Assembly: GCA_031425155.1 (NCBI GenBank)
Contig: JANPIV010000022.1
Coordinates: forward strand, 62,001 to 126,000
Origin: M3007 sp031425155
GTDB taxonomy: Bacteria; Bacteroidota; Bacteroidia; Chitinophagales; Saprospiraceae
Direction: 5' to 3'
Length of the DNA: 64,000 nucleotides
The notes under the pieces are model-generated. The model searched no databases. It saw nothing but the letters and a program-made list of their open reading frames with translations, and was not told the DNA's origin. The first letter of the stretch is position 1. The number at the start of each line of letters is the position of its first letter. The translations under genes were made by a program, and so were the position numbers. Below are positions 51,534 through 59,926 of this stretch, piece after piece.

Positions 51534-51899
51534 TTAACTTACTAATTGAAGTATTCTGTTTTGTAAGGCAATCGGGTTGAACGGTTTCCGAAAATAATCC
51601 AGTGCGCCCAATTGCCGAAAGCGTTGTTCCTCTTCTTCGGTCTCCGGATTCCCAATGACGACAATAGGAATGGAACCAAATATGCCACTGCAATGCAAAT
51701 TGGAAAGCAACTGCAAGTCTTCTGCTGCGGAGGTTCCCTTTCCATGCACGATGATATCGGGGATGAAACCATTGTGCAAACAGATCATAGCCTCAAAGCC
51801 GCTTCGTACTGCCAGCGCATCGAATTCTTTAGCAAGGAAACTGCTGAGTAAATGGCGAAGGCTATTATTCTCTTCAATGATGAGTGCTTTTTTACGCAT
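51534..51899 (-). CDS. Stand-alone receiver domain lacking phospho-acceptor Asp
   Basis: 121 residues, one receiver fold. The start KKALIIEENNSLRHLLSSFL has the acidic pair; SIPIVVIGNPETEEEEQRFR and GALDYFRKPFNPIALQNRIL have the usual helix and the conserved Lys in FRKPF. At the phospho-acceptor position the sequence is PDIIVHGKG: Gly53 (or His52) where an Asp is expected. So it is probably not phosphorylated in the usual way. It lies 98 bases upstream of the sugar phosphotransferase on the same strand, which carries the same kind of defect, suggesting a protein-interaction role. Confidence 0.88.
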   Translation of the reverse strand: MRKKALIIEENNSLRHLLSSFLAKEFDALAVRSGFEAMICLHNGFIPDIIVHGKGTSAAEDLQLLSNLHCSGIFGSIPIVVIGNPETEEEEQRFRQLGALDYFRKPFNPIALQNRILQLVS

Positions 51900-52561
51900 G
51901 ATAAGTTGTTGTTGTTAGCGGATATTTGTATTAAAAAAATCATGCCTGTAATGCGATCATCCTGCATCAAAAGGCAATAACTAAGCCAAATGGCCCAATT
52001 GTAATGGTTAAAGTTTTGGAAAACCCGAGACGAAAATCGTTAGGCAGGTCGTTTGCCTTCTATACCGGGGGGGGAGGCATAGTTTGCTAACAGACAAGGG
52101 AGGGCGGGATAATGATATAACCGGTGGAGAATACACACGTTAAAGAAATGCTTTGGCATGTGGAGAACGTGGCCAAAATCATTTACCCGATGGCGGGCAG
52201 TATGCGTACATCCGTTGTCCCAAAGTTAGGTATGCCACTGCAGATTTCAAATACCTCTATGGATAGAGAAAATTTACCCCTCTTCTAAGCACCTCTTTTC
52301 CCGATTGACAAAATCATTAATTTGATTAAAATCAATTCTTTACGCAGCAAACATATCCATCATTTTTTTGAGATTAAATTTTTTTTATTTGATTTTTTTG
52401 TCTGCCATTGGCTCTTCCAGGTAGTACAACTGCATCGTGTTTCGACCGTTTATTCAAATTTTCCATTTTACCGGAAGTTCCAAATTTTTTCCACATTACT
52501 TTTGCCGGGTGTTCCGGCGGCTTTGTCGGTGGTTTCTCTTGTCTGCATTATCTCCTTCTTC
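51900..52561. other. Divergent upstream region of the glycan locus, no gene seen
   Basis: 662 bases between the pseudo-receiver and the GT2 gene starting at 52562. A short GT-type extension is open from 52322, but it is rejected because a promoter element lies inside it. No repeat family, operator or RNA was recognised; a run of eight G (52067 region) and an AT-rich block at 52316-52400 are visible. Confidence 0.5.
52497..52504 (+). promoter_or_regulatory. TAnnTTTG promoter element for the 52562 gene
   Basis: TACTTTTG at 52497-52504. Transcription near 52511 would give a 51-base leader to the ATG at 52562. TTTTA at 52466-52470 is a weak and rather distant upstream partner. Confidence 0.45.
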
Positions 52562-53761
52562 ATGTCCGCCGTAGCTGCTGTTCTTTTCTGGTTTGGCTTT
52601 GCAATCCTGTTTTACGCCTATTTAGGGTATGGATTGCTGGTCCGTTTGCTCATCCAACTTAAAAAGGAGGATGCTTCGGGGCTTTTGCCCAACCAGAAGT
52701 CCCTGCCATTACCGGAAGTAACCTTCGTCGTGTGCGCTTATAACGAAGAAAACTGGATTGGGCACAAAATCGAGAACTCATTGTTACTGGATTACCCGCG
52801 CGATCGGGTACGTTTTGTTTTTGTAACGGATGGTTCTAATGATGCTACCCCGAATTTGGTCAGTCAATACCCCTACCCCATGGATGTACGGTGGGAGCTG
52901 CTGCATGAACCGGAAAGGCGGGGTAAAATCGCCGCATTCCAACGGGCGATGCAGTTCATTACGACTCCACTCGTCGTCAGTACAGATGCCAATACTTTGG
53001 TGAACGCGGAAGCACTCCGGCGTCTGGTCGGGCATTTTGCTGACCCGCAGGTGGGGGCCGTAGCGGGTGAAAAGCGCATTTCGCTGGGTGAAAAGGATGC
53101 TGCCAGCAGTGCGGGAGAAGGCATTTACTGGCGATACGAAAGTACGCTCAAGCGTTGGGATGCCCAGCTGTGGTCGGTCGTGGGTGCGGCTGGCGAACTC
53201 TTCGCCTTTCGCCGGGAGGCATACGAAGATGTCCCGACGGATACGATTGTGGAAGATTTTTACCTGACTATGCGGATCGCTCAAAAGGGCTACCGGGTAC
53301 AGTATGAGCCGAATGCTTACGCGGTGGAGACTTCCTCGGCTTCGGTGCGGGAGGAACTTAAACGTAAAGTACGGATCGCTGCGGGCAGCTGGCAGGCCGT
53401 GGTGCGTTTATTGCCGTTGCTCAATATTTTCCGCTATGGCACTTTGTCTTTTCAGTACCTTTCCCATCGGGTGCTGCGCTGGACGCTTGCCCCGGCCTTA
53501 CTGCCGGTTATGCTGGCGGCCAATTTTTATCTGGCCAGAGAAAGTCATTTTTATGCCGGGGTGCTGGGCTTGCAACTCCTGTTTTATGGAGCGGCACTGG
53601 CGGGCTATTTGCTGGAGCAGCGCAAATTGCGGTTCAAAGCCCTCTTTGTTCCCTATTATTTTTGTGTAATGAATTATGCTCAGTATGCCGGGCTGTTACG
53701 CTATCTGCGTGGGCAGCAATCTGTGCTCTGGGAGCGCGTAGAACGCGCCGGACAGCAGTAG
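52562..53761 (+). CDS. Family 2 glycosyltransferase, divergent gene of the glycan locus
   Basis: 399 residues from the ATG at 52562 (MSAVAAVLFWFGFAILFYAY, one membrane segment); an open upstream extension begins at 52322. GT-A blocks: VTFVVCAYNEENWIGHKIEN, FVFVTDGSNDATPNLV, the acidic DANTLVNAEALRRL, EKRISLGEKD and VVGAAGELFAFRREAYEDVP, then TIVEDFYLTMRIAQKGYRVQ (ED base) and KVRIAAGSWQ. Two or three C-terminal membrane helices follow. It resembles membrane-bound polysaccharide glycosyltransferases and is read away from the main cluster. The following gap is filled by families C and B. Confidence 0.88.
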   Translation: MSAVAAVLFWFGFAILFYAYLGYGLLVRLLIQLKKEDASGLLPNQKSLPLPEVTFVVCAYNEENWIGHKIENSLLLDYPRDRVRFVFVTDGSNDATPNLVSQYPYPMDVRWELLHEPERRGKIAAFQRAMQFITTPLVVSTDANTLVNAEALRRLVGHFADPQVGAVAGEKRISLGEKDAASSAGEGIYWRYESTLKRWDAQLWSVVGAAGELFAFRREAYEDVPTDTIVEDFYLTMRIAQKGYRVQYEPNAYAVETSSASVREELKRKVRIAAGSWQAVVRLLPLLNIFRYGTLSFQYLSHRVLRWTLAPALLPVMLAANFYLARESHFYAGVLGLQLLFYGAALAGYLLEQRKLRFKALFVPYYFCVMNYAQYAGLLRYLRGQQSVLWERVERAGQQ

Positions 53762-53905
53762 GCAAGGGACAAGAAGCAAAAGGGCAAGGGGCAATATGCA
53801 AATGGAGCAGCGCGACATCCCGATTTTTCATCGGGAAGGCAATAAAAAAAGCAAAGAGATAGGTGAGACCAGTTGCTTCTTGCCTTTTGCCCTTTGTATA
53901 TTGTC
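53761..53905. repeat. Families C and B composite repeat, copy 2 of B
   Basis: GGCAAGGGACAAGAAGCAAA and AGGGCAAGGGGCAATATGCA (family C), then ATGGAGCAGCGCGACATCCC, GATTTTTCATCGGGAAGGCA (family B with its hairpin), and TTGCCTTTTGCCCTTTGTAT as the opposite family C arm at 53880-53900. It separates two convergent genes. Confidence 0.75.
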
Positions 53906-53906
53906 T

Positions 53907-54515
53907 TTATGGCTTCTTTTTAATGGTGCAGCCCACTGCGCGGGTATAGTCGGGGGTGGGTTGCTCCCCGCGCATCATGGCATCTATCGCATCTTCCACC
54001 CAATGGTGCTTGATGTCACGTTGGGATTCAGCATTGTCATCAATAGCACCGATATAGCGTACTACGCGAGCCGAATCGAGGAGGAAAACGTGGGGAGTAC
54101 GGGTAGCCCCAAAGCGTGGATAGACCGATTGGTCTTCGTCAAACAGGTATGGAAACCCATATTTATGCGCTTTTGCGCGCTTTTGCATTTCTTCATAGCT
54201 ATCTTCCCATACCACTGCCGGGCTGTTGGGGTTGATAGCGATGAGTGGGAAACCCCTGGAAGCATACTTTTTATGGAGATCCATAATCCGCTGTTCGTAG
54301 AGTTGGGCGTAGGGACAGTGGTTGCAGGTAAACACGACAATGTAACCTAATACATTTTTGTAGTCCGAAAGAGAGACCAGTTTGCCGTCCACATTTTTCA
54401 ACGAAAAGTCTTCCGCCTGATCGCCAACCACATAATCGCTTTTTTCCGTCGAATTGGAGAAAAGCAGGACCATACTTATTAAAAGGGGAGTAACCAGAAG
54501 GGCTAATTTTTTCAT
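53907..54515 (-). CDS. Exported thioredoxin-fold (redoxin) protein
   Basis: 202 residues. Signal peptide MKKLALLVTPLLISMVLLFS. The peroxiredoxin-like start VVGDQAEDFSLKNVDGKLVS, then VVFTCNHCPYAQLYEQRIMD with a CxxC as C-N-H-C, and FLLDSARVVRYIGAIDD with TPHVFLLD carrying the cis-proline. Length and C-N-H-C (rather than CPPC or CGPC) are typical of the Bacteroidota thioredoxin-family proteins annotated as redoxin-domain. A thiol-disulfide role in the periplasm is expected; direction is unknown. It lies 89 bases upstream of a second thioredoxin-fold gene's end. Confidence 0.88.
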   Translation of the reverse strand: MKKLALLVTPLLISMVLLFSNSTEKSDYVVGDQAEDFSLKNVDGKLVSLSDYKNVLGYIVVFTCNHCPYAQLYEQRIMDLHKKYASRGFPLIAINPNSPAVVWEDSYEEMQKRAKAHKYGFPYLFDEDQSVYPRFGATRTPHVFLLDSARVVRYIGAIDDNAESQRDIKHHWVEDAIDAMMRGEQPTPDYTRAVGCTIKKKP

Positions 54516-54604
54516 GGATAAAGAAATATTAAATATAATCGGAATAGGAAAACCGGGAGAACGGCCTCTGGGGAGTAAAAAAAATGCAATAATCCGGAGA
54601 AATA

Positions 54605-55147
54605 CTAATTCTTGGATAACACCGACTCGGGCGCAGGCGCATCAATCACACCCAGGAAAGGTTGGACAAACGTTTCCAGTTCATCATAATTCTCGAACTT
54701 ACCAGTGTGGAACATTTTTGTACTGCCACGCAGTACAATAGTGGCGGGGATGGCTCCATCCCAGGCCTCGTGAATGCTGGGGATCCAGGTGTTGGCGTCC
54801 TGATCGGCAAACAGGATCACTTCTGACTTCAACTTATGTGTCTGTAAAAAAGGAATAAAGCCTGTTTTGAGTTTACTTTTAAAATCAAGGCTTATCAACA
54901 GTACCCGTACATTTTGGCCGGCATAGCGGCGACTCAGTTCATCAAAAGAAGGCAGCTCTTCTACGCAGGGTTTGCACCAGGTGGCCCAAAAATTGATAAC
55001 TAATGTGGTGTTTTCTCCATTCTGTTTTACTCGTTCCTGCAGCTGTGGCAGGCTGTCGTAGATGGTAAAAGCTTGCGACTTTGCTACCGTATGGACGAGT
55101 AGGAAGGAGAGAAAAATAAGCAAAAGGCGTAACCGATACGGGAACAT
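54605..55147 (-). CDS. TlpA/ResA-like thiol-disulfide oxidoreductase
   Basis: 180 residues from the ATG at 55147 (MFPYRLRLLLIFLSFLLVHT, signal or anchor); the open frame to 55288 has no signal character. The TlpA start TTLVINFWATWCKPCVEELP contains the active-site CKPC; the cis-proline is in GAIPATIVLRGSTKMFHTG. Such proteins reduce apocytochrome cysteines or other periplasmic disulfides. Same strand as the redoxin protein at 53907, so the two may be linked in a periplasmic redox unit. It lies downstream of the zinc-ribbon gene terminator. Confidence 0.88.
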   Translation of the reverse strand: MFPYRLRLLLIFLSFLLVHTVAKSQAFTIYDSLPQLQERVKQNGENTTLVINFWATWCKPCVEELPSFDELSRRYAGQNVRVLLISLDFKSKLKTGFIPFLQTHKLKSEVILFADQDANTWIPSIHEAWDGAIPATIVLRGSTKMFHTGKFENYDELETFVQPFLGVIDAPAPESVLSKN

Positions 55148-55268
55148 TGGCGCGGCGTTGAAACTATACATATTAAAAGAACAATGCAAGAAACGGAGAT
55201 ACTCCGAATTGCGGAAGCGTTTTAACAAATTTTCCGACGAAAAACTATCTGTCGCCCAAAAAATCATC

Positions 55269-55305
55269 AAAAAGGCCTCCCAGAACACTAAATTCAGGGA
55301 GGCCT
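55269..55305 (-). terminator. Terminator of the zinc-ribbon coiled-coil gene
   Basis: On the minus strand AGGCCTCCC (55305-55297) pairs with GGGAGGCCT (55281-55273), with a 15-base loop and TTTTT after. It lies 30 bases beyond the stop at 55335. Confidence 0.8.
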
Positions 55306-55334
55306 ATATCAAAATTTAACTTTGAAATGCAAAT

Positions 55335-56090
55335 TTATGCTTCCACTACTGACTCGGGGTAGGCAATGGAGGCATCTACCAATACGCGCCCACAGTGTTC
55401 GCAAGCCAGAATCTTTTTGTGCAGCCCGATCTCCAGTTGTACCTGGGGAGGCACATTGTTAAAGCAGCCACCACAGGAGTTCCGCTCGACCGTCACGACA
55501 GAGAGCCCGTTGCGGTAAGTACGGCGCGTTTTGTCATAAGCCTTCAGCAGGCGTTCTTCTATCCCCTGGCGGGCTTTTTCGCTTTGTCCGCGCAGCTTAC
55601 TCTCTTCCTGCTCCGTTTTTTCAATAATACTTTGCAGTTCTACTTTTTTGGCATCCAGTTCGCCTTGTTTGGCATCGAAACGGGCTTCAGCTACCGTTAC
55701 GCTGTCTTTTTTCAGATCGAGCTGGGCTTTTGCTTCCTTCACTTTCTTATCCATCAGCTGGATGTCCAGTTTGGCCAGTTCGATCTCCTTTTGCAGGGCT
55801 TCGTATTCGCGGTTATTTTTTACTTCTTCCAGCTGCTTCAGGTACCGCTTGACGTTGGCATCCGCCTCTTTGGTCGAGGCCTGCATCTTACTGATTTCCT
55901 GTTCGCTCTCCTTCAGGTTAGCTTTCAGTTTTTTAATACGGGTATCCAAACCAGCGATTTCATCTTCCAGATCGGCTACTTCCATAGGAAGTTCACCCTT
56001 CAGGATTTGAATTTCATCCAGTTGGGAATCAATTTGCTGCAAATTCCACAGCATCTGCAGTTTTTCGGCAACGGTTGCTTCTACAGGCAT
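55335..56090 (-). CDS. Coiled-coil protein with C-terminal zinc ribbon (zf-RING_7 / DUF164 type)
   Basis: 251 residues. About 175 residues of heptad-rich coiled coil (EKLQMLWNLQQIDSQLDEIQ; LEEVKNNREYEALQKEIELA; EEVK-NREY-ALQKEI is family-typical) lead to a zinc ribbon: CGGCFNNVPPQVQLEI with Cys at CGGC and CEHCGRVLVD, a C4 site. This is the CT398-like family, often near Nif3, as here (next gene upstream on the same strand, 57 bases). The biological role is unresolved; partners in other bacteria bind sigma-54 or flagellar export proteins. Terminator at 55269. Confidence 0.92.
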   Translation of the reverse strand: MPVEATVAEKLQMLWNLQQIDSQLDEIQILKGELPMEVADLEDEIAGLDTRIKKLKANLKESEQEISKMQASTKEADANVKRYLKQLEEVKNNREYEALQKEIELAKLDIQLMDKKVKEAKAQLDLKKDSVTVAEARFDAKQGELDAKKVELQSIIEKTEQEESKLRGQSEKARQGIEERLLKAYDKTRRTYRNGLSVVTVERNSCGGCFNNVPPQVQLEIGLHKKILACEHCGRVLVDASIAYPESVVEA

Positions 56091-56147
56091 TTCTATATCG
56101 GTAGTAAATGAGTGAACAATTGATGGAATAACGCTTTTAGGCGTATT

Positions 56148-56933
56148 TTAAGCATAAAACACGGGATTCGTATTCAATTCCGTGCAATGGAGCGCAAAAG
56201 TAGGAAATTTTTCACGAATTATATCATGTAACAAGCCAATAGTGAACTGTTCGGACTCATAGTGCCCCACATCGGCAATCAGAATCTGTCCGTCCGCATC
56301 AAAAAACTCGTGATATTTGAAATCGGCAGTCACCAATACATCAGCTTTAGCCTGCCGCGCTGCCGAAAGCAGGAAACTGCCACTGCCACCGCATACGGCC
56401 ACTGTCCGAATGGATTTTCCCAAGAATGCCGTATGCCGTACACAGCCCGCATGTAGTTGTTTTTTAAGGAGTTGCAAAAAATCTGCTTCGGATAACAGAC
56501 GATCCAACTCGCCCAGCAAACCTGCGCCGGCATCTTCTGCGCCGGGTCGGGGCGCAAGGATATGAGTGCGCTCCAAGCCCAGTTTTTCAGCGATTTTGGC
56601 ATTCACCCCCTGCCGATGTACATTATCCAGATTGGTATGAATAGCGTAGATAGCCACATTCGCCTGAATCGCACGAATGACGGTGCGTTCTATATAATTA
56701 GTTCCGTTCAGCCGTTTCAGGCCCCGGAAAACAATAGGGTGATGAGCGACGATCAGATTACAGCCTTTGCGTACCGCTTCTTCCACTATAGCCTCCGTGG
56801 AATCCAGGCAAAATAAAATTCCGGTCACCTGCGCATCGAACCCGCCAACCAAAAGGCCGGAATTGTCGTATGTTTCCTGCAAGTACGATGGTGCTACCTG
56901 TTCCAGCACCTGAATCACATCTTTAACCAGCAT
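56148..56933 (-). CDS. Nif3-like dinuclear metal centre protein, short form
   Basis: 261 residues. LEQVAPSYLQETYDNSGLLV, GILFCLDSTEAIVEEAVRKG, LIVAHHPIVFRGLKRL (His-His ligands), IYAIHTNLDNVHRQGVNAKI (ligand H-T-N-L-D) and IADVGHYESEQFTI (ligands His and Glu) complete the two-metal site. Many Bacteroidota homologues are about 365 residues with an inserted PII-like domain; here the insertion is absent. Annotated as GTP cyclohydrolase I type 2 in some databases, but the true reaction is unsettled. It stands upstream of the zinc-ribbon gene on the same strand. Confidence 0.92.
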   Translation of the reverse strand: MLVKDVIQVLEQVAPSYLQETYDNSGLLVGGFDAQVTGILFCLDSTEAIVEEAVRKGCNLIVAHHPIVFRGLKRLNGTNYIERTVIRAIQANVAIYAIHTNLDNVHRQGVNAKIAEKLGLERTHILAPRPGAEDAGAGLLGELDRLLSEADFLQLLKKQLHAGCVRHTAFLGKSIRTVAVCGGSGSFLLSAARQAKADVLVTADFKYHEFFDADGQILIADVGHYESEQFTIGLLHDIIREKFPTFALHCTELNTNPVFYA

Positions 56934-57012
56934 TTTTTTGTTTGCTTAGGACAGGCATAATCGAATTTTAGTAAAATTGTTCACCTCTATATCTTTTAAC
57001 CGGGGGCAGCCG

Positions 57013-57020
57013 TAACTTTG
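57013..57020 (+). promoter_or_regulatory. TAnnTTTG promoter element for tatA
   Basis: TAACTTTG at 57013-57020; TTTTA at 56994-56998 is a fair -33 partner. Transcription would start near 57027 and give an 86-base leader to the ATG at 57113. Confidence 0.5.
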
Positions 57021-57112
57021 CCAGATGTTTTCAGTCTAATCTCCTTTTGGGGATGAATGACTGGTCTCCGCCAGCTTCGGCTGAGTTTCTACGATTCTAA
57101 ACATTAAAAATT

Positions 57113-57337
57113 ATGACACACACATTTCTTTTTCTTGGCAATCTGAGCGGTGGCGAGCTAACCGTTATTTTCCTCATTGTACTGTTACTGTTTGGTGGCA
57201 ATAAAATACCGGAACTCATGCGCGGTCTGGGCAAAGGCATCCGGGAATTCAACAGCGCAAAAAACTCGGTGGAAGATGAGATCCGTCAGGGTATGCGCGA
57301 GGCAGAAAAGAAACCCGTTGAAGGAATTGAGAAGTAG
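57113..57337 (+). CDS. tatA: Sec-independent protein translocase TatA/E
   Basis: 74 residues. Short N-terminus, one membrane segment (GELTVIFLIVLLLFGGNKIP), the amphipathic helix FGGNKIPELMRGLGKGIREF with the family FG and P-E-L elements, then a charged tail. TatA forms the translocation pore with TatC for folded twin-arginine proteins. No tatC or tatB is adjacent, which is common in Bacteroidota. A strong terminator follows at 57428, so the gene is expressed alone. Confidence 0.95.
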   Translation: MTHTFLFLGNLSGGELTVIFLIVLLLFGGNKIPELMRGLGKGIREFNSAKNSVEDEIRQGMREAEKKPVEGIEK

Positions 57338-57427
57338 ATCGCTGAGCGTAATTCTATGAAAATAAGGCATTTGTGAGATTTTAAAAATTTCTGCAAATAC
57401 TGCTTTCCTAATGTGTGCCAATAGGTG

Positions 57428-57465
57428 GGCTGTCTCACAAGTCGCTTTGTGAGCCAGCCTTTTTT
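57428..57465 (+). terminator. Rho-independent terminator after tatA
   Basis: GGCTGTCTCACAA (57428-57440) pairs with TTGTGAGCCAGCC (57447-57459), twelve of thirteen pairs, with a six-base loop and TTTTTT after. Confidence 0.85.
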
Positions 57466-57540
57466 ATATTCAGGCGACCACTTCTTTTTGAGGCTGTGAG
57501 CGATGGACGCTCTATTTTTTTATTTAAATCGTTTCTAAAC

Positions 57541-57607
57541 CCCACGAGTTGTGGCAGATAGTTAAACGTTCCAGGGCAACTTCCGTTTCCCAACGGAACA
57601 TCGTGGG
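57541..57607 (+). other. Candidate structured RNA, three-way junction
   Basis: CCCACGA (57541-57547) pairs with TCGTGGG (57601-57607). Inside, AGTTG (57547-57551) pairs with CAACT (57577-57581) and TTCCGTT (57581-57587) with AACGGAA (57592-57598). The layout is a closed three-way junction within the leader of the MMPL exporter gene. It may be a riboswitch, an RNA leader or only a decayed repeat; inference from base pairing alone. Confidence 0.35.
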
Positions 57608-57620
57608 CGAAGCAATACTT

Positions 57621-57680
57621 GCTTGTTGCTTTCCCGATAAAAATCGGGATGTCGCTGCGCTCCATTGCTAAATTGCCCAC
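57621..57680 (-). repeat. Family B hairpin element, copy 3
   Basis: On the minus strand GCAATGGAGCGCAGCGACAT, CCCGATTTTTATCGGGAAAG, CAACAAGCAAG: the complete family B hairpin, lying directly upstream of the MMPL exporter ATG at 57691. Confidence 0.75.
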
Positions 57681-57690
57681 TGCCTTTTTT

Positions 57691-59925
57691 ATGCCACGCC
57701 GCAATCTCTTCCTGGTTTTTTATGGTCTGCTGACCCTGGCCAGCATCTTCCTGCTGTTCCGCCTGAAATTCACCTTCGATTTCGAGCAGTTTTTTCCCAA
57801 AGACGACCCCGAGTACGTTTTTTTCAAAAACTATGTCCAGGATTTTGAGAGTGACGACAACTTTCTTCTGATCGCAGTGGAACGCCGGGACGGGGTGTTC
57901 GATTCGGTTTTTTTAGCAAAGTTCCACGAGTTCACCCTGCGGGCCGGGCAATTGCCGCATGTCACTTCGGCAAACAGCATCACCAAGATGCAGTATCCGC
58001 TCAAGACCCCGTTCGGCATCACGGCGGTGCCGGTGATCCACCTGGACGACCCGGCTTTCTATGCCACCGACCGGACGAAAGTGTTACAGGATCGCCGTTT
58101 TGTCAATAATATGATCTCAGCGGATGGGACGGCCCTGGCCGTAGTGCTCAAAACGGTGAACCGCAATACGCTGGAACAAGGTCAGGAATTGATGGGCAAA
58201 TTGGATAGTCTGCTGGCGGCTTATCAGTTTGAAGAAACGCATACGCTGGGTCGCGCTTATTTTCAGCGGGATCTGGTCAGGATGGAAAAACGGGAAATCC
58301 TGGTCTCCACCTGCCTGGCGGCCCTGTTGGTCATCTGCGTGCTGTTTTTCATTTTTCGGCGGTGGTGGACGGTATTTATCGCGATGACGGGCATTGGGCT
58401 GGCCCTGTTATTTTTTCTCGGTCTGTTGAGCGCACTGGGCCGCGAACTGAACGCCCTTTCCGCTTTATATCCGATCCTGATGTGTATTGTCGGCGTGGCC
58501 GATACCATTCACATCACCAGTAAATACCTCGATGAACTGGAAAAGGGCCATGATCGTGCCACCGCTATCCGTACGACGCTGCGGGAAATTGGGCTGGCGA
58601 CTTTCATTACCTGCATCACCACGGCCATCGGTTTCGCTTCGCTGATTACCAACCGCACGGTACCCATTCAGTCTTTTGGCCTGAACGCTGCTTTAGGGGT
58701 CATCCTCTCATTTTTCGTGATTTATGGCTGGCTGTGGGCCATGTTGCCCCGTTTTGAGCGGCACCAACTGGTAAAGGTCACGCGGGAGTATGCGTTCTGG
58801 GATCGGTTCATGGACTGGACCTACCGCTTCACCGGGCAAAATCATCGAAAAATCGTCTGGTTTACCCTCGGCCTGATGGTCGTTTGTGCCTTCGGCATTT
58901 CCCGAATACACACCAATTATTTTTTAAAAGACAACCTGCCGCGTGGCCAACAGGTGACGAAGGATTTTTTGTATTTTGAACGGAAATTCGCCGGGTTTCG
59001 GCCCGTGGAAGTGGCCGTCTTTCCGCAGAATGGCCGTCAGGCCGACGATTTCGTGGTGTTGCAACAAATGGACAAGTTGGAAGAGCATCTGCGCAGTTAC
59101 CCGGCAGTGAAGACGGTGGCTTCTATCAATGACGTTTATCGCAGCCTGCACGCCATGCGTTCCGGCAATCGCCCGGAAGCCTATCGCCTGCCGGACAGTC
59201 TCGCCGAATTTGAGGAAGACCAGTGGATAGCGAAAAAAATTCCGGCGGCGTATTCGGAGGTGTTATTGAGCAAAAATCATGACAAGGCGCGGATTGCAGT
59301 ACGCATGATTGACGTGGGGCGCGATTCGGTGGAGCGGATGCAGCAGGAAATTGAAAGTTGGTGGAGTCGCAATATTGACTCTTCTGTCGCCAAATTCAAA
59401 CTCACGGGCACCGGGGTAATTCTGGATCGCAACTCCATTTATATCCGCGATAATATGTTGCAGGGGCTGTTGCCTTCGGTGCTGGTGGTGGCCATCATTA
59501 TGGGCTTTTTATTCAAAGATATAAAGATGGTGGTAGTCTTTATGGTGCCCAATGTGCTGCCGCTGTTATTTGCCGGGGCATTTATTGGCTATCTCGGCAT
59601 TCCGCTGGAAGCGGGTATCGCCACGGTCTTCAACATTGTTTTCGGCATTGCCACGGACGATACGGTGCATTTTTTGAGTAATTTCAAACTCTGTCGAGGA
59701 CGAGGTCTGTCGGTGGAAGAGTCGCTACGTACCACTCTGGCGGAGACGGGCAAAGCGATGTGCCTGAGCAGTATTATTTTGTTTTTTAGTTTCGCCGTGC
59801 TGCTGTTTTCCATTTATCCACCTTCGGTCATCGTGGGCTTGCTGGTCAGCATTACGCTGGTCGGCGCGCTGTTCTGTGATTTGCTGCTGGTGCCCGTGCT
59901 GGTGCGGTGGCTGATAAAGGAATAG
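57691..59925 (+). CDS. MMPL/RND-superfamily exporter
   Basis: 744 residues from the ATG at 57691; the frame upstream to 57619 is repeat-derived and rejected. TM1 (LFLVFYGLLTLASIFLLFRL) precedes a porter domain (DPEYVFFKNYVQDFESDDNF). A five-helix bundle follows, with FIAMTGIGLALLFFLGLLSA and LSALYPILMCIVGVADTIHI (the acidic TM4 site is Asp in VGVADT). A second porter and bundle contain FNIVFGIATDDTVHFLSNF with two aspartates. The pattern is that of sterol-sensing-domain-like RND exporters (HpnN/MMPL). Substrate is unknown, possibly lipid or hopanoid-like. No accessory gene follows. Confidence 0.9.
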   Translation: MPRRNLFLVFYGLLTLASIFLLFRLKFTFDFEQFFPKDDPEYVFFKNYVQDFESDDNFLLIAVERRDGVFDSVFLAKFHEFTLRAGQLPHVTSANSITKMQYPLKTPFGITAVPVIHLDDPAFYATDRTKVLQDRRFVNNMISADGTALAVVLKTVNRNTLEQGQELMGKLDSLLAAYQFEETHTLGRAYFQRDLVRMEKREILVSTCLAALLVICVLFFIFRRWWTVFIAMTGIGLALLFFLGLLSALGRELNALSALYPILMCIVGVADTIHITSKYLDELEKGHDRATAIRTTLREIGLATFITCITTAIGFASLITNRTVPIQSFGLNAALGVILSFFVIYGWLWAMLPRFERHQLVKVTREYAFWDRFMDWTYRFTGQNHRKIVWFTLGLMVVCAFGISRIHTNYFLKDNLPRGQQVTKDFLYFERKFAGFRPVEVAVFPQNGRQADDFVVLQQMDKLEEHLRSYPAVKTVASINDVYRSLHAMRSGNRPEAYRLPDSLAEFEEDQWIAKKIPAAYSEVLLSKNHDKARIAVRMIDVGRDSVERMQQEIESWWSRNIDSSVAKFKLTGTGVILDRNSIYIRDNMLQGLLPSVLVVAIIMGFLFKDIKMVVVFMVPNVLPLLFAGAFIGYLGIPLEAGIATVFNIVFGIATDDTVHFLSNFKLCRGRGLSVEESLRTTLAETGKAMCLSSIILFFSFAVLLFSIYPPSVIVGLLVSITLVGALFCDLLLVPVLVRWLIKE

Positions 59926-59926
59926 G

